In this document: one piece after another, positions 11,491 through 24,339 of the stretch
How the letters are laid out: each line of letters opens with the position of its first letter
Position numbering within the stretch: the stretch's first letter is position 1
Assembly: GCF_018687715.1 (NCBI RefSeq)
Contig: NC_056757.1
Coordinates: 25,292,501 to 25,356,500 of the forward strand
Reading direction: 5' to 3'
Length of the DNA stretch: 64,000 bases
Origin: Carya illinoinensis
Taxonomy: Eukaryota; Streptophyta; Magnoliopsida; Fagales; Juglandaceae
Notes under the pieces: model-generated
Databases searched by the model: none
Told to the model about the DNA's origin: nothing
Seen by the model: the letters and a program-made list of their open reading frames with translations, nothing else
Translations under genes and position numbers: made by a program

Positions 11491-12644
11491 GATGCAGTCC
11501 GAACTCAAAAAAGACACAACTCAAACTTAGACATCTACAACTTACAACACACAACTACAATTTTCTGCTTTTGTTATTTCTTTATTATGTACTTGAAAGA
11601 ATTAGCTCCTTTTTGTTTTCGGCAATTTTGTTTCTCCTTTTAGCTTCAATGTTTTGTTGTTTTATAGTTTTTAAGTGTATTAAGAATTGTTCTAGAATTT
11701 TATTTCATTAAGTGTAATACCTTAATTTCAATTAAGTGTGCTATTTTGTTTCATTGCTAGTTTGTTTCATGCAACAAAAAGAAATTAGTTTAGAAGTTTT
11801 AATCAAGTGTGCTATTTTGTTTCATGCAATAAAAGAAATTGTTTTAGAAGTTTTAATTAATTGTGTTACCTTAATTTATTGCAAGAAAGGTTTGGTTTTA
11901 AGCTTTTGTTTTTGTTTTTGATTTTTCTGAAACATCATACGTGGGGAGTAGAGGAATTGTTCTAGAGTTTTCATTAAAGGTTTAGAGATTAATTTTCAAG
12001 AGTGATACGTGAGAAGTTGTTTCCTTTTTGTTTTGAATTTCAATTGAATAGTGAAAGGAAGTTTTCGTTTAGACTTTTCATTCCCTATTTTATTTAACTT
12101 CAGTTTAAAATTTATGGAATACTTTTGAGATTTGTTTAGATTAAAAGTTAGGGTAATTTATTTTCTGTTTACTTATTTCGTGTTATTTATTTTTCTCACT
12201 TCCTTAAGTTTTCATTTAATAGTGATTACAATTGTTATGTGTTATTTTGAGAATTTGTGATTTAATTACAAAGATGAATTCTAGAATCTTGGTTTTGGGC
12301 ATTTTCAATTTTCAATTCATGTTTTGTCAATTACTTTCTAATTTAGTTTAATTCTTAATTTGGTTTTATTAATTTCTGAGTTTAATTTATTAGTCCTTTA
12401 TATTCCAATCCAACAATCAAAATCTAAAACATGAATCTAGTCCATGACTAGTACCCTTTTCCATCCATTGCATATACCATCATTTTATTTTCTCTTTGTA
12501 AAGTTTTTCACCTTTTTCAACGAGTTGATTTCTAAGTAACTTTCTCTGAGGAGACGATCTAGGAATTTATTCCTAATTATTACACGACACCCTCCTGCAC
12601 TTGGGATAGCTTTAGTGCTACTCATTTTTGAGTGAGTCAACCAA

Positions 12645-15071
12645 TATGTTGATTTCAATCATTTTAGATGGACAAAAGTTGGATGAACTTGCCCAATAGA
12701 TGGACAAAAGCTGGATGGACAAAAGTTTTTTTTTTGGGGGGGTTCTTCCCATTGGTTTCTCTTCCTCTTCCTTTAAAACATAACCAAGAGGTAAAGCAAC
12801 AATGCTTCTAGCATGGCTGCTGAAACTCCTGGATCAAATCACAGGGTATGGAGAAATAGTGGTTATGCAATTTAAGAAACTAAAGTACAATTAGATTCTT
12901 GTATCTGAAAGCTGAACAGCAGTATGTTATGATAGATTTGTGTGATTTTATTTGGGTGGAAGCAAAACCTGGGAAATAGTAGTGTGTAAATAACTTTTGT
13001 GCTGAAGAATCCTTCGTCCTAATAAAATAGTAGCTTTTATGTTGTTCTAACACTTTTAGGTGACAACCAATTAATGCTTTCACAATTACAATAATGTAGC
13101 TTCTTTCCCAAATTACCAATGACATTTTTTCATAAGTTCAAGCGGTTTTAGATTAAATCTCTAAGTCATACAATTTCAATCTTGCTTTAGAGTATAGGTC
13201 TTCCAGCTGGATCTAGTGTGGCTGTTGTCTGATTTTAGGTTTATTTTTAGAGATGCAAATAAATTCATAAGGGAGAATATGTTATTTTCATATGTAATTC
13301 AGGAGAAAATTTACTCATTATTTCGAAAGATTAGTTACCGAACTGATAGGTTGAAGATGAGGTAAATGTAGCCCCAAATATGCGTTAAATGCTATGGTTA
13401 CATGGTGTGTCTAAAAATATGGAGAGAATCTGTTAACGTAACAGAACAGAGAGACAAAAAGGATAGAGAAAGAGAGGTCCATAGGGATAGTAGTTTTCTA
13501 TTGTAGCTTACTTTGATACCAACTATTGACTACTTAACACTTGTTTTAAATTTCTTTGTTCCCAGGTGATTTTTGTCATCCTTTGCTGGGGAAACTTAAG
13601 AGACCAAATTAGGTAATATGGTCTCTTCCCTTTTAACCAGATTTTTCATCTTGGTCATATTACAATTCAATTTGAACTACACTGTCACTCTAAAGCCTTA
13701 TCTCGTGTCCAGCTTTTGACACATTTAGTGAGTTTAATACATTCATCTTTTGGGTAAATATGAAACCCTTTTTTTTTCTTAACTAATTTTTTTTTCCTTA
13801 TTGAGGATGATATGGTATACATTTGTGGTGTTTGCAATGTTTTCTCTGAAATGGTATGGTCTCCAAATGCTATGTGTATGTATAGATTCTATGAAATGGT
13901 ATTGCTAATTTTTCTTTGTTTTGGCATATTCTTGGAAATTTGTAGTTGAAGTGTTTTATGATATATTTAAATGTTTACGACCAGGTGGTGTTGTCTGAAA
14001 TTTTGGAGCTTGTCTACAAGCAAAGCCTCCAACAACACTTTAATCACTGAAATGGGGTATACCTGAAGCTAATTTAATCATCTACAAAAGAAGCTAGTCC
14101 TTGAAAGTATTGTCATGTTGATGTTCTGTGAACATGACAACTCTATGTTCTCCAGATCTCTACCAAATTCTTTTTCATTTTCTTTATTTTTTAATTATCA
14201 TCATTTCACATATTAGTAGAACTGAGAACATTGGGTTTCTTGGTTCATGAACCATATCTTCAAATGATTTTGAAGATGAACCAGGAACTAAACTTTAGAG
14301 CCATGAAAACGACCTATGAAAAAGCATTAAATCTGGTTTTTTTGAGTTGGAAATTCATTGAGCTTCAGAAAATCTCTTTATTTTCAGAATAGGTCTTAGA
14401 GTTGAGGAAATTATTTGCCCTGGAATTAACGAAGTATCCAGGCAAAAGGAAGCCAAATTCTGTCCAAACACATTGGCTATTCCATGGTTAGTTATAGCCA
14501 ATGTGAAACTTTTTGAAAAGCTTTTATTAACTAAGATATTGGAAATGGAAGCTGATTTTGCATTTTAGTATGCATAGTAACTGATTCATCTTGTATAGTG
14601 TTTATTTATTTAAATACTGGACAGATTGGTACCTAATCAATCAGTTTCTATTTTTTTAATTCTATGGGTATGGGTATAACTGCTCATTAGTTTGAACTGG
14701 TTTGCTTCGAGATTGGAGATATCATATCTCAATGATATAAGTGGCTTGAAAACAAGCAAAATCCAGTAAAAAAAAATACTATCCAAGTAAATTAATGTGT
14801 GCCAAGTTTTCTGATTATGTTTGTGTTGGGTGTAACAGAAATGCTGATTGTATCTATTTTTGTTCTTAGAGTTGGCATGTGCTCTAAGAACATTGAAAAA
14901 TCCAATGTTGTATATCTACTGCATATAGTTTTTTAGAATTTTTTGTGTTTATATTCTTGGAGTTGGCATGTGCTCTATCAAACATTGTGTTTATACGCTG
15001 TGTTCAACTAAATGATCAATAAAAGACAAATTATATGTGAATATATGAATTAAGCAAAATTTTCACAACAG
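12645..15071. other. Non-coding AT-rich stretch with possible decayed exons
   Basis: No confident coding segment. Splice-like junctions flank short stretches at about 13567-13612 (CCCAG before, GTAATATGG after) and after 13985, in the same orientation as the better exon candidates downstream. They may be small exons of the same decayed gene, but they are too short to classify. Confidence 0.4.
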
Positions 15072-17977
15072 TTGAAAAATCATCAGACAGGTCTGCAACT
15101 GGCCACTGGCCAGAAGCTGCTTCTTCCACTTGAAATTTGTTTGGAAGAGAGAATGAGGGGATTGGAGGTGGAGTATAAAACAGTTTGGGAGAAGATTGGG
15201 GAGATTGAGGATTTGGTATTGAGGATAGAGACCGTGTGAATGAGTTATGGGGTGAGGGAGCTTTGTTTTATTGAGAGGCAATCTGAGCAGTTGGTGGGGA
15301 GGTTTATACACTTAATGAGGAACAATCATGATGACAGGTAAATGACTAATTTTAGCAATAATTGATGTACGTGGATATTAGTTATGACCAAATTTCAAGT
15401 GAAAATTATCCTAAAGGTTCATGAAAGTAGTATTTAGGAGAAAAGCTATTCTTCTCAAGCTATTCTTCTCAAGGCACTGGCCATCATAAGATTCTGATTC
15501 CCCTTGAATCAAGGCTAACTTGCACTAAAACTTATGCAATGTAACTTTGGGGTAGCACTTGCTTTCATTATGCCATGTTTTAAAGATAAATTGGGTTTTC
15601 TTTATGATGCTTTTAGGGATGTTGGTTTTGATGAAACTTTACGATGTGATATATTTGTAGGCATTGCCTTTCAGGATACTTCAGTAGTTTTTTTTCAATC
15701 GCATTACTTCTAAGCCAGGACATCTATACAAGCAAATAAGTTATTGTTTGATTGTTAAAGGAAAAACCAAACAATAGCTCATGAGACTGTATTAAGTTCT
15801 ACACTTAATACACTTGCACAATTAAAAACACTTGTTTGGGCTATTCCAAGCTGTAACTAGTGAATTTCATTGGATTCTGATTTATTTATTTTGACTGGTT
15901 ATACAAAAGTTTTGTATTCAAGATAAACATGTACATGAATTTTGTTAAATTTGGCAAAAGATACTCATAACAAAATAATGTGTAGCCAAGAATAGCTCAT
16001 TGATTTTTGCTATAATATTGAGGTATGATGAAAACCTTCAGAGAAAAGTTGATCAAGTTTTCTACAAGATAAGTTGATGAAGTTGATCCGTGTAAAAAAA
16101 TGATTTCTCATATATGTAAGAATTTTTTTTACAACTTTTTGACATAGCAGGGATATATATTCAGAAAAGGAAAAAAAATGTAAAAACAAAACTGTGAGGA
16201 ATAAAAGCAAATACTGAAAATAAATGAAAATGCTTGGTTAGGGTTGCAAGAACTGATAATCTTGCTGTGATTTTTACTCTCACCAGTACATGAATTGTAG
16301 AGAAATTTCTAAACTTGCCTATATTTGTCTTATTTTGTTTCTAGGTGAACAGCCTTTACCATTGCTGCTGTTGTACAGATGTGCAAACCACTAGAACCAA
16401 CACCTTCCAAGCTATACTGGAATTTCAACCCAACATGCTACTGTTGTACTGATGTCCACAAAACCATTATTACAACATCTTCCAAACTTAGAACACCAAA
16501 TTGAACCATTCAGCAATCACATCACTGATGTATTTTTTGGTGAAGAATTAGTGACTAATTCAGCAACTACCCTAGCCAAACATAAGAAAAGCCTACTTCA
16601 AAACATATATATATACAAACTTTATTTGATCTTAAAACTTTTGTGACTACAAGGATAAGGTATAAAGTACTCATTGTTTACCAGTGCATGTTATGCAGGA
16701 CGTGGACAGATTTACAAGGCAATTGCTAGATCAACTATTCTTTTTCAGTTCTCAGAGACAAAAAATACCACATTACAAAAATATTTTTAGAAGGATCTCT
16801 AAGAGTGAATTTTTGGGACTTATGGATATTTCATTATAATTGAAATATTTCTAACTACTAAACGGTATTTAGAAAGAAAGAGTTAGATGTTATGGTCTGT
16901 TTTAGGTGATGCAGAGAACAACTATAAATAAAGGCATCATGAATGATGCATATCATTTTCATGCATTGATTTTATATGCTTTGGGTATAATATTTTAATT
17001 GCATGTCATTTTGCCACTCATGAGAGATTGCATGGCAGATAAAGATTAGTTGAAGGTTTGAAAATTTTCTTGTACATGCTTAAATCTCACTAACATCTCC
17101 TTGTACATGCCAGAAAATGTGAAGTTCCAAGAAGCCATTACTCTAGCTGATGATCTGAGTGGAACTTGTACAATTCCATGGAGGGAATTGTGAAGAGCAG
17201 TAAACAGGTACACATCACTAACTTTGTCAAAGAAGATACAGGGTTTTAGAAAGATATGTTAATTAACTATTGATTTGTGGAGTCTTCACTGCATGCCGGA
17301 TTTTGGCATACTAGCTTTTACACATTGAAGACACTAGAATTCGAAATAGGTACAGGCTGTTGCATTAAATGACAGGAAAAAATAGGTGGCAGACATAGAG
17401 AATATCAGGATTTCTCTATGTCTTTATACATGTTTTGGGTTACATGAACCAATCAAACTATCAATGTGCATATTTCCCACATTTCTTATGGTCCAGGCAT
17501 GGTTTTTCCTCCTAATAACAAATAGGATTCTTTAACATCTTAAGTGCAGAACCATCTAAATATCATTAAGAATATCCCACATTCAAAACTGAAATTTTCC
17601 AGTTTTGATGTCAATCACAATGTTGGGCCATGCTTCTAACCTGGAAAATCAAATTTATTATCCCCGTAAAATATGGTTTCAAATCTGCAATTGTGTAGTT
17701 AGACAATTATTTAATTTGATGGGATTCTATAACCAATCTTACTTGAATGGAAGTTTATGAATCACTTTGTTTTAGAACTTCACTCATTGGCAAGATAGAA
17801 TGATGTTCTCTCTCACTTGTCGTGGTGTACATAAATGTTTATTATATATTCTGCTGCAGTGTCGATAATCCTAAAAGAAATGACAATAGCATTAATGCAA
17901 AATTTCAGAAAAGTGGGCATAAGGGTATTAATATTTCTCATCTTTCAACGACAGTGCATGCATACCATGATGCGTGA
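15072..17977 (+). pseudogene. Decayed multi-exon gene, not recognised
   Basis: Three segments have plant splice junctions and protein-like composition. 15072-15337 (after AACAG, before GTAAAT) reads LEICLEERMRGLEVEYKTVW, then EKIGEIEDLVLRIETV, a TGA at 15237-15239, and MSYGVRELCFIERQSEQLVG; it is acidic, helical and coiled-coil-like. 17114-17207 (after CCAG, before GTACAC) reads ENVKFQEAITLADDLSGTCT and has a TGA at 17191-17193. 17860-17977 (after TGCAG) reads KFQKSGHKGINISHLSTTVH and ends at a TGA, so it looks like the C-terminal exon. A less certain segment lies at 16345-16600. I cannot name the family, and I infer from order and strand that the pieces belong together. The internal stops argue for a pseudogene. 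Confidence 0.45.
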
Positions 17978-18331
17978 GGGTCTAGATCATCATCATCATG
18001 CATCATCATTTGCTAGTCATTGTGTAGTTAGACAATTATTTAATTTATGGTTTCTATCTAAGATGTGAGATGTGTGTTCTATCTATGTTTTTTGGGTATC
18101 TTGCTTCTCTTCATGGATTTTTTTTTTTTTTTTTGTTTCATAGTATTTCCAGCGAGCCTCGGGATAAATAAGTATTTGCAATCACCTGACTAGTCATTTT
18201 ATCTATCACTACCAGTTGGAGTTGGAGAGAGAGACGTTATCAAGAATGCAAAAATGAATTCCCCCCGCATGACGCAGTTGTGGTGAAGTTATTCTAGCCT
18301 GCACCACCAATGCCCAGGTGCACTTGGTCTA

Positions 18332-19149
18332 TGTAATATGTATGTCAAATCATTTCTTTCTTTTCTCTATGCTTACTAATGAGTTTAAAATGTGTTTAAG
18401 TAATTGAAGGTCTTGTGGCTCGATCTGGTTCCCTAAAACTTTAAGTTAGCATTTAAACAGGCACGTGAGAAGCATGTGCCGTGTAATCTGAAGAGGTGAT
18501 CCGAGCCGCTGGGTGTGAGACACTTGTCGCAAATCTGGTGCATCATATATATACTAACTTATGTGTTGTAACCCTAGCAGCAGACTCATTTTATCGGCTG
18601 TAAATCAAAGAGGCAGAGAGGGAGAGTAAAGGGCGATTGTTCTAGGGTTTTTTCTAGGGCTTGAGTGAGAAATCCGTGCGATTTCTATGTGAGAAATGAG
18701 AGGGTTTTGTATCACCATGTACTGAGGCTTCTCTGTGATTATTGGTTTATCAATAAAGATCTCTGAGGCCATTCCTGCCATGGATGTAGACCATTAGGGT
18801 CGAACCACGTTATCTCGGTGTGTTCTTTCTATGTTTTACTTATTTTCTTGTTTCATTGTTCATGCTTATTTCATTGCTATTTTTCTGGTATATTTGCTCT
18901 CGGTTATTTTGTTGATTCGTGCTTATATCGGATCTGGAAGCTGTTGTATATTCTTGTATAGATCTGTGTTGGTATTCTGCTGGTTTTGTGAACATAGTTG
19001 ATAATATTGTGGATATTGTGATTCTTGAGCTTTTCAGTTTTGAGTCAAGAAACAGATATACATTTGTTGAGTTTCAGAACCGAAACATATAAGGTTTTGT
19101 TATCTGTTTTTAATGTTTTTATTATATAAATCTTGGCATTTTTATAACA
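18332..19149 (+). repeat. 5' LTR of the complete copia element (818 bp)
   Basis: It begins TGTAATATGTATG and ends TTTTTATAACA. Compared with the 3' LTR it has about 75 extra bases (near 18388-18465) between two TTTAAA words. It also lacks a TTCTTG hexamer and differs by scattered, mostly transition-type substitutions. A TATATATA stretch near 18547 is the probable TATA region and GTTTATCAATAAAGAT (near 18747) the probable polyadenylation region. Confidence 0.94.
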
Positions 19150-19151
19150 AT

Positions 19152-19164
19152 TGGTATCTAGAGC
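19152..19164 (+). other. Primer-binding site, variant
   Basis: TGGTATCTAGAGC follows the 5' LTR by two bases. It matches the tRNA-iMet-complementary consensus TGGTATCAGAGC except for one inserted T, which is either a mutation or a subfamily variant. Confidence 0.85.
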
Positions 19165-19179
19165 CTGGGTTCATAGGGA

Positions 19180-22100
19180 CCAGGAGATTTGATATAGAGA
19201 AATTCACTGGTGAAAATGATTTTGGACTATGGAGAATCAAGATGAGAGCACTACTAGTCCAACATGGACTGGAGGATGCTCTCCTAGGTGGAAAACAGAA
19301 GGGCTCTTCCTCAAAAGAGGAAGATAAGGGGTCTGTCCAGAGGGACATTCTCCAGAAAGCCAATAGTGCCCTAATCCTCTCTCTTGGGGATAAAGTCCTG
19401 AGAGAGGTGGCTAGTGAGGACATAATATTAGACTTAGCTAATATAGACATTAAGGTGGAGGATGAGGATCAGGCCATCCTCTTGATGAGTTCTTTGGACT
19501 CATCATACCTAAGCCTAAAAGAAACCATGATGTATGGTAGGGACTCTTTGACACTTGATGAAGTACAATCTGTACTTCATACTAGGGAACTTCAAAGTAG
19601 GGGAGATACCAAACAGAATCATGGGGAAGGCTTGTCTGTCAGGGGTAGAACAGAAAAGAGAGAAAGGAAGGGCAAAAATGAAAATAAGAGATATAGGTCT
19701 AAGTCAAAGGGGAAACAATTCAAATGTTTCCACTATCACAAGGAAGGGCATTTTAAGAAATATTGCCCTGATAGAAAAAATAATCCTGGAAATAAAACCA
19801 AAGAGGCAGGGGATGCCTCTGTGGTTTTAGAAGGGTATGAGAGTGCTAAGGTACTGACAGTGAGTGAGGTTGATTCAAAAACAGAGTGGATAATGGACTC
19901 TAGATGCTCTTTTCATATGTGTCCAGTAAGGGAGTGGTTTGAGCCATTCTCTGAACAAGAAGGGGGACATGTAATTCTAGGTAACAATAAGTCCTACAAA
20001 GTCATGGGAATAGGGTCAGTTAAACTTAAAATGCATGATGGAATTGAAAAGGTTTTGAGTGAGGTCAGATTCATACCTGAATTAAAGAGAAATTTAATTT
20101 CTCTTGCTATGCTTGACTTGGCAGGTTATTCTTTCAAATCTGAGGCAGGGGTACTTAGAGTTACTAAGGGTTCCCTAGTTATCATGAAAGGAGAAATAAA
20201 AAATGGGTTATATACACTACTTGGGAAAACAGTAGTTGGGGAAGCATCTCCAACTCAAAACATAGTAGAAAACAAAGCTGTACTATGGCATAAGAGGCTT
20301 GGGCATGTAAGTCAATGGGGGTTTTTAGAATTACAAAAACAAGGGCTGCTGAGTGATCCAAACCTAGGAAACTTACCTTTCTGTGAAGATTGTATCTATG
20401 GAAAGGCAAAGAGGGTTAGTTTTAAGTCAGTAACCCACAACACTAAGCAAACCCTAGATTATGTTCATTCTGACCTATGGGGACCAACAAGAGTAAATTC
20501 ACATGGTGGAGGGAGCTATTTTCTCTCTTTAGTGGATGACTACTCTAGGAAGGTTTGGATTTACATCCTCAAAAACAAGAGTGACACCTTTGAAAAGTTC
20601 AAGGAGTGGAAGACCCTTGTGGAAAACCAAGTAGGTAGAAAACTCAAGATCTTAAGGACTGAAAATGGTCTAGAGTTTCTCTCAAATGAGTTTAACATGT
20701 ACTATCAAAAGGAAGGAATTCTTAGGCATAAGACAGTGAGGGAAACCCCACAACAGAATGGCTTAGCGGAAAGAATGAATAGAGCCATCTTGGAAAGGGT
20801 AAGGTGCATGTTGTCAAACTCAGGGTTGCCCAAAACATTTTGGGCAGAAGCTGCCACTACTGCTGTACATCTTATTAATAAGTGTCCTTCATCTGCCATA
20901 GGCTTTAAAACTCCTCATGAGTTATGGTTTGGAAAACCTCCAAAGTATGACTACCTAAGAGTTTTTGGGTGTGTTGCTTATGCACATTCAAAAACTGACA
21001 AGTTGGAACCTAGGGCACTTAAGTGCATCTTTATAGGGTATCCTGAAGGTGTTAAGGGTTACAAGCTGTGGGTAGATGGACCAAGAAGATATAATAGCAT
21101 AGTAAGCAGGGATGTGACTTTTAATGAGTCACAAATGGCTCGGGTGCAGGAAGAAAGGGTAGACCAAGAAACTGTTAAGTCCCCAAGAGGATCTCAGATT
21201 GAGGTGGAGCAAGTAAAAGCCCAATCTGAACCTAAAATTGGGGAAAGTAATCACCCTGAGGAAGAAGACTCAGGGGACATGGTTCAAGATGGAGCTAACT
21301 CCTATAATCTAGTAAGAGATAGGCAAAAGAGAGTTATTAAACCTCCTATAAGGTATGGTCAAGCTGATTTAACTATGTATGCTTTAACAATAGCTAATGA
21401 AATAGTTAATCAGGAACCTAAAACTTATAAAGAAGCAATGGCTAGCAAGGATTCCTCCAAATGGATTCTTGCTATGCATGAGGAAATGGAATCTCTAAAT
21501 AAAAATAAAACATGGGTTTTAGTGCCTAAACCTAGAGGGGTTAAGCTTGTTGGATCCAGGTGGATCTATAAGAAAAAGGAAAGCATGCTAGGGGTAGCAG
21601 GGACAGGGTATAAGGCTAGACTAGTAGCCAAAGGGTTTACACAGAGGGAATGAATTGATTTCAATGAAATCTTCTCTCCTGTGGTTAAACACAGCTCCAT
21701 TAGGCTACTGCTAGCTTATACTGCATTTGAAAACTTGCATCTAGAACAGTTAGATGTTAAAACTGCTTTTCTGCATGGAGAACTTGAAGAAGAAATTTAT
21801 ATGCAGCCTCCTGAAGGTTTCACCAAAGAAATTAAAAATAATCAAGTGTGTCTTCTTAAAAAATCTTTATATGGTCTCAAACAATCACCTAGACAGTGGT
21901 ATAAGAGATTTGATACACACATGATTAATAATGATTTCAAAAGAAGCTGCTATGATAGTTGTGTCTATTACAAGGAAGAAAAAGGAATATTTGTTTATCT
22001 CCTATTGTATGTTGATGACATGTTGGTAGCTTGTAAGGACATTGTTTTAATTGATCAAGTTAAAAGCATGCTAAAATCAGAATTTGAAATGAAGGAATTA

Positions 22101-22953
22101 GGTCCTGCTAAGAAAATTCTAGGAATGGAAATTGAAAGAGATAGGAATGTTGGCTTGCTTTACTTATCTCAGAAAAATTACATTTCTAAAATTCTCAATA
22201 GATTTGGTATGGAACATGTTAAGCATGTAGCTACACCCTTAGGATAACATTTCAAATTTTATGCAACAAATTCCTTATGCTAGCATGGTGGGAAGTATAA
22301 TGTATGCAATGCTCTGTTCTAGGCCTGATCTAACATATGCAGTGAGTGTAGTTAGTAGATTTATGGGTAACCCAGGAAAACCCCACTGGCAGGCCATTAA
22401 ATGGGTATTAAGATACCTGGCTGGTACTACTAACTTGGGTCTTACTTTTGGGAATAATGTGAAAGAGGGTTGTGAATTGGTTGGCTTTGTAGACTCTGAT
22501 TTTGATGGGAGCATAGATACTAGGAAGTCATTAACTGGTTATGTATTTACTGCTTTCGGGGGGGCTGTTAGCTGGAAATCACACTTACAATCTGTGGTGG
22601 CATTGTCCACCACAGAACCAGAATATATAGCATTGACAGAAGCTATTAAAGAGGCCATATGGTTAAAAGGGATTGCTAGTGAATTAAATATTTTCAGTGG
22701 TAACATCATAGTGCATTGTGATAATCAAAGCACACTTCACTTAGCTAAAAACCAAGTTTTTCATGAGAGGTCTAAACATATTGATATACAGCTTCATTTT
22801 GTAAGAGATGTTATAGAATCCAAAGTAATAGGTGTGGAAAAGGTCTCAACTAAGGATAACCCCTCAGATATGATGACCAAGTCTGTCCCATGGTCAAAGT
22901 TCAGACACTGTCTAAACTTAGTAGGTATGGAGTCAAGAGTCAGTCCCCATTAG
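19180..22953 (+). pseudogene. Copia Gag-Pol polyprotein, inactivated
   Basis: Similar to TNT1-94-type Pol. Gag begins around FDIEKFTGENDFGLWRIKMR. About 50-60 residues are missing between LREVASED and IILDLANIDIK. The zinc knuckle CFHYHKEGHFKKYC has Tyr for the second Cys. The protease reads WIMDSRC where DSG is expected (Arg codon 19902-19904). The pre-integrase HHCC region (WHKRLGHV ... CEDCIYGKAK) is present. In the integrase triad the second Asp is Glu (RTENGLEF), while the first (HSDLWGP) and the Glu of GLAERMN are kept with DD35E spacing. An in-frame TGA at 21651-21653 follows FTQRE. Reverse transcriptase keeps LLYVDDMLVA. A deletion with frameshift lies at about 22245-22260. RNase H ([15 protein letters not shown]) runs to the TAG at 22951. 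Confidence 0.95.
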
Positions 22954-23032
22954 GGGGACAGTGCAGGAATGGGCCAATGATGAGGGTCATTATAAACACC
23001 AGGCAAGTAAATGTTTTGCCAAGGTGGAGAAT

Positions 23033-23780
23033 TGTAATATGTATGTCAAATCATTTCTTTCTTTTCTCTATGCTTACTAATGAGTTTAAATGAGAAGCAT
23101 GTGCCGTGCAATCTGAAGAGGTGATCCGAGCCGCTGGGTGTGAGACACTTGTCGCAGATCTGGTGCATCATATATATACTAACTTATGTGTTGTAACCCT
23201 AGCAGCAGACTCATTTTATCGGCTGTAAATCAGAGAGATAGAGAGGGAGAGTAAAGGGCGATTGTTCTAGGGTTTTTTCTAGGGCTTGTTCTTGAGTGAG
23301 AAATCTGTGTGATTTCTTTGTGAGAAATGAGAGGGTTTTGTATCACCATGTACTGAGGCTTCTCTGTGATTATTAGTTTATCAATAAAGATCTCTGAGGC
23401 TATTCCTGTCGTGGATGTAGACCATTAGGGTCGAACCACGTTATCTCGGTGTGTTCTTTCTATGTTTTACTTATTTTCTTGTTTCATTGTTCATGCTTAT
23501 TTCATTGCTATTTTTCTGGTATATTTGCTCTCGGTTATTTTGTTGATTCATGCTTATATTGGATCTGGAAGCTGTTGTATATTCTTGTATAGATCTGTGT
23601 TGGTATTCTGCTAGTTTTGTGAACATAGTTGATAATATTATGGATATTGTGATTCTTGAGCTTTTCGGTTTTGACTCAAGAAACAGATATACATTTGTTG
23701 AGTTTCATAACCGAAAAATATAAGGTTTTGTTATCTATTTTTAATTTCTTTATTATATAAATCTTGGCATTTTTATAACA
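23033..23780 (+). repeat. 3' LTR of the complete copia element (748 bp)
   Basis: Directly repeats the 5' LTR from TGTAATATG to TTTATAACA, with a deletion of about 75 bases near 23085-23095 relative to it. It is followed at once by the target duplication GTCTA. Confidence 0.94.
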
Positions 23781-23785
23781 GTCTA

Positions 23786-24339
23786 GATAGTATTGTTAAA
23801 TATAAAAGAGCCGGACATTGTGCACTATATATTTAGTAGTTTGTAAGTTGTAGGTTCTTGGTTCCATGTGGTCCACCCCAATGTATATCTCATAACTACA
23901 TTAAGGTCTCATGTTAAACTGGCATTAGATGAATGAATGTGTTTGATTTATTATATCACAAGGAAATGATGCTTTTTTAATTTGATCCACCATATTCATT
24001 AGTGCATATAAGGGAGGTTCCAGGTTTTAGTATTATGTTTACTAATTTATGGGAGTACTTAATATTGGGTAGTTGGGCTAGGTGTGGCCATTTCATGTAG
24101 GTGAAAAAGTATTAGTAATATTCAGAAATTGGGTTTAAGGTATTTTGAGAAAATTAATATATTATTTCATCAGGGTCTTTGGGCATATAAATAATTAAGC
24201 ATTTCAAGCTAGTCACTAAATTAGACATATAAATAATTTAGTGATTTAAATACTAATAATTTAGTTGACTATATGAAAAATAGACATTTCAGATATCCAG
24301 GTCTTTAGCCGAAGAGAATTAAAAAAAAAAATTGCCAAA
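23786..24339. other. Intergenic DNA, no feature seen
   Basis: AT-rich sequence between the copia target duplication and the GCAGCG-rich block. No coding exon, long repeat or RNA gene is visible. Confidence 0.5.

Larger units (their letters stand above)
9793..12639 (+). mobile_element. Solo LTR, 2847 bp, probably Gypsy-type
   Basis: The segment begins TGATTGAGCTGAG and ends GAGTGAGTCA. It is flanked by a perfect 5-bp target duplication ACCAA (9788-9792 and 12640-12644). No PBS, gag or pol is present, so a complete element was reduced to one LTR by LTR-LTR recombination. Near the right end, the words GAGACGATCT and CTGCACTTGGG resemble the ends of long Tat/Ogre-like Gypsy LTRs (from memory). 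A TATA box lies at 11483, and internal degenerate repeats occur: GTGGCTGGACGG near 10581 and 11055, and GAATGCAAGATTGAAGTGTGA near 11326 and 11421. Open frames inside look incidental. Confidence 0.85.
18332..23780 (+). mobile_element. Complete, inactive Ty1/copia retrotransposon
   Basis: Two LTRs (18332-19149 and 23033-23780) enclose a PBS and a damaged gag-pol, and the whole is flanked by a perfect 5-bp target duplication GTCTA (18327-18331 and 23781-23785). The domain order protease, integrase, reverse transcriptase, RNase H defines copia. The AGGTGGAGAAT stretch just before 23033 is the likely polypurine tract. The coding part has a stop, at least two deletions and mutated catalytic residues, so the copy cannot move on its own. 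Confidence 0.96.

Noticed and set aside
19142..19450. Antisense frame over the copia gag
   Set aside because: It is a shadow of the real Gag frame on the opposite strand, with no independent support.
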